Positions 62,940-64,000 of a DNA stretch of 64,000 bases are shown piece by piece. The notes beneath the pieces were generated by a model. That model searched no databases. It was not told the origin of the DNA and saw only the letters and a program-made list of their open reading frames with translations. Numbering within the stretch: the stretch's first letter is position 1; each line of letters opens with the position of its first letter. Source of the stretch: Desulfolutivibrio sulfodismutans DSM 3696 (GTDB taxonomy: Bacteria > Desulfobacterota > Desulfovibrionia > Desulfovibrionales > Desulfovibrionaceae); contig NZ_CP045504.1 in the NCBI RefSeq assembly GCF_013376455.1, positions 2,067,001 through 2,131,000 on the forward strand, written 5' to 3'. The position numbers and the translations under genes are program-made.

Positions 62940-63674
62940 CTACTCCTTGCCGTTTTTTTTGGTCCACCACATCCTGTCGGGGCCCTGAAACCACCAGTCG
63001 GTGTGGTCGGTCTCCATGACGCTCTTGGCCAGGGCCCTGGCCTCGTCGGTCTTTAAGCGCTCAAGCGAGCAATCGAGCCACTTGGCGGCGTAGCGGTTGC
63101 CCAGGTCCAGCTCTTCCTTGAGGTTGACGATGAGGTCGAGTTGGTCCGCGTCGTGGGCCAGCACGGATTCGGGCGTGGCTCGCGACTCCAGTTCATCCCA
63201 GGCGTCGAGGATGTTTTCGCGCAGCCCCGTGCCGGTCAGGGCGTCGGTCAGGGCGCGTTTGTCGTCGCAGGTGTTGTAGAGCTTGTTGACGTAGTTGAAG
63301 TCGCCGGTTCGCGCCTCGTGCAGGTCGTGGAACAGGCACAGGGCCATGGTCTTAAGCGGGTCCGCGCCGCCCATCCCGGCCAGCACATAGCCGATGACCG
63401 CCGTGCGGAAGCTGTGTTCGGCCACGTTCTCCGCGCCCGAGCCCAGAAACTGGTAGCCCGTGCGCGGGGTCTTGCGCAGCATGCCGACCTCGAACAAAAA
63501 ATCGGCCAGCCGCGTTAGCCGGTCGCGGCCGGTCATGTCGAAGGCGGCCTGCCCCCCGGTCCCGCCTGCGGCCTGAGCCTCGGTGTCGCCTGCGGCCTGT
63601 GCGTCAACCCCGTTTGCGGCCTGCGCCTCGCCCCCGCCTGCGGCCTGCGCCTCGGTGTCGCCGGGCTTTTTCAC
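62940..63674 (-). CDS. HD-domain hydrolase (YfbR-like nucleotidase) with N-terminal octapeptide repeat
   Basis: 244 residues from a GTG at 63674 overlapping the argJ stop (GTGA). Residues 5-44 are five tandem octapeptides of the pattern GDTEAQAA; the enzyme proper starts at M47. HD ligands: H in AEHSFRTAV, HD in LCLFHDLHEARTGD, D in LAHDADQLD. This set fits 5'-deoxynucleotidases and related HD phosphohydrolases. An internal start at 63536 would give the plain 198-residue enzyme. Confidence 0.8.
   Translation of the reverse strand: MKKPGDTEAQAAGGGEAQAANGVDAQAAGDTEAQAAGGTGGQAAFDMTGRDRLTRLADFLFEVGMLRKTPRTGYQFLGSGAENVAEHSFRTAVIGYVLAGMGGADPLKTMALCLFHDLHEARTGDFNYVNKLYNTCDDKRALTDALTGTGLRENILDAWDELESRATPESVLAHDADQLDLIVNLKEELDLGNRYAAKWLDCSLERLKTDEARALAKSVMETDHTDWWFQGPDRMWWTKKNGKE
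63543..63662 (-). repeat. 24-bp minisatellite (5 units) in the HD gene
   Basis: Five 24-bp units encode GDTEAQAA, GGGEAQAA, NGVDAQAA, GDTEAQAA and GGTGGQAA. Slippage at this array would add or remove whole octapeptides without changing frame. Confidence 0.85.
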
Positions 63675-64000
63675 GAGCGGTAGTCCGCGTTGATCTTCAC
63701 GTAGTCGTAGCTCAAATCCGAGGCCAAAAGCACATACCGGCCCGGGCCGTCGCCCAGTTCGATGTCCACGGGGATCTCGCCCCGGCGCATGTGCGGGGCC
63801 AAAAGCCCGTCCAGGTCGCCGCCCGCAGGCATGCCCCGGGTGAAGACCGGCACGCCGCCCACGGTCACGCTGACCCGGGAGGGCTCGAAGATCGCGCCGC
63901 TTCTGCCGATGGCGCAGACGATGCGGCCCCAGTTGGCGTCCTCGCCGAACATGGCCGTCTTGACCAACGGCGAGTTGCCCACGGCCCGGGCCGCCAGCTC
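63671..64000 (-). CDS. argJ: Glutamate N-acetyltransferase ArgJ, C-terminal part (gene continues beyond window)
   Basis: 110 codons visible. They carry the conserved ArgJ C-terminal sequence: VGNSPLVKTAMFGEDANWGR, AIGRSG, VDIELGDGPG and the terminal LSYDYVKINADYRS, which marks an intact end. The enzyme transfers the acetyl group between ornithine and glutamate in arginine synthesis. Translationally coupled to the HD gene. Confidence 0.93.
   Translation of the reverse strand, partial: ELAARAVGNSPLVKTAMFGEDANWGRIVCAIGRSGAIFEPSRVSVTVGGVPVFTRGMPAGGDLDGLLAPHMRRGEIPVDIELGDGPGRYVLLASDLSYDYVKINADYRS

Noticed and set aside
1-64000. tRNA or rRNA genes
   Set aside because: No cloverleaf with TTCRA-type arm or rRNA-like stretch was recognised; attachment at a tRNA therefore cannot be argued for the inserted segments.

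Overview
The window looks like the chromosome of a high-GC sulfate-reducing bacterium of the Desulfovibrionaceae type. This is inferred from gene content and base composition, not from a marker gene. The pointers are a menaquinone-type UbiE methyltransferase, a DUF362 ferredoxin protein, a rubredoxin:oxygen/NO oxidoreductase-like flavodiiron protein, a c-heme DUF3365 sensor kinase, a hydrogenase-related Ehr complex next to an Mrp antiporter, and GC-rich palindromic repeats between genes. No rRNA, tRNA or CRISPR array was found.

Layout. 1-6.6 kb: a partner-switching pair (receiver/PAS/PP2C protein, cut by the window edge, and a STAS antagonist), a MocR-type regulator divergent from a DUF2917 gene, a CGGC protein, a DHCW cupin, 6-phosphofructokinase, a Dabb protein and an HTH regulator. 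6.7-12.45 kb: an accessory segment (MFS transporter, acyl-adenylating enzyme, small secreted protein) bounded by two remnants of one DUF4372/IS4-type insertion sequence that share the same internal deletion. 12.6-19.3 kb: core genes (shikimate kinase, TrmJ, MscS-type channel, DUF362 protein, small conserved protein, UbiE). 19.6-22.2 kb: two tandem paralogous secreted papain-like peptidases. 22.4-24.7 kb: a diguanylate cyclase lying between a complete livF and a stray copy of the livF 3' end. 24.7-29.7 kb: the livG-K-H-M-F operon. 29.9-32.4 kb: a NodZ-like fucosyltransferase and a CmoB-like methyltransferase around a third IS remnant.

32.8-50.4 kb is the centrepiece. Six genes encode a HyfB-C-E-F-G-I-like membrane complex whose large subunit has lost both NiFe-binding cysteine pairs (an Ehr, or energy-converting-hydrogenase-related, complex). 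After one convergent secreted PQQ-propeller gene comes a ten-gene Mrp/Mbh-like antiporter operon (E-F-G-MbhD-MbhE/B-C-D-A/D-small-D). Together they suggest an ion-translocating redox machine without hydrogenase chemistry. Near the hyfI and mrpF 3' ends there are tandem duplications carrying small A/T-armed hairpins.

50.4-60.2 kb: a cyclic-nucleotide-binding-domain protein, then kinase-receiver-kinase-receiver signalling genes. The last receiver is complete, and a second copy of its 3' end lies 5.5 kb downstream. Between the copies are a flavodiiron protein, an intact IS481-family element (inserted into a copy of a GC-rich repeat) and a hybrid heme-c sensor kinase. 60.2-64 kb: a secreted NHL propeller, a YfcE-like phosphodiesterase, an HD hydrolase with an N-terminal octapeptide repeat, and the 3' part of argJ.

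Two themes run across these regions. Gene 3' ends are repeatedly duplicated (livF, a receiver gene, hyfI, mrpF). Four otherwise unrelated exported proteins (two peptidases, the PQQ propeller and the NHL propeller) end in the same short leucine-rich C-terminal tail, a possible sorting tag.
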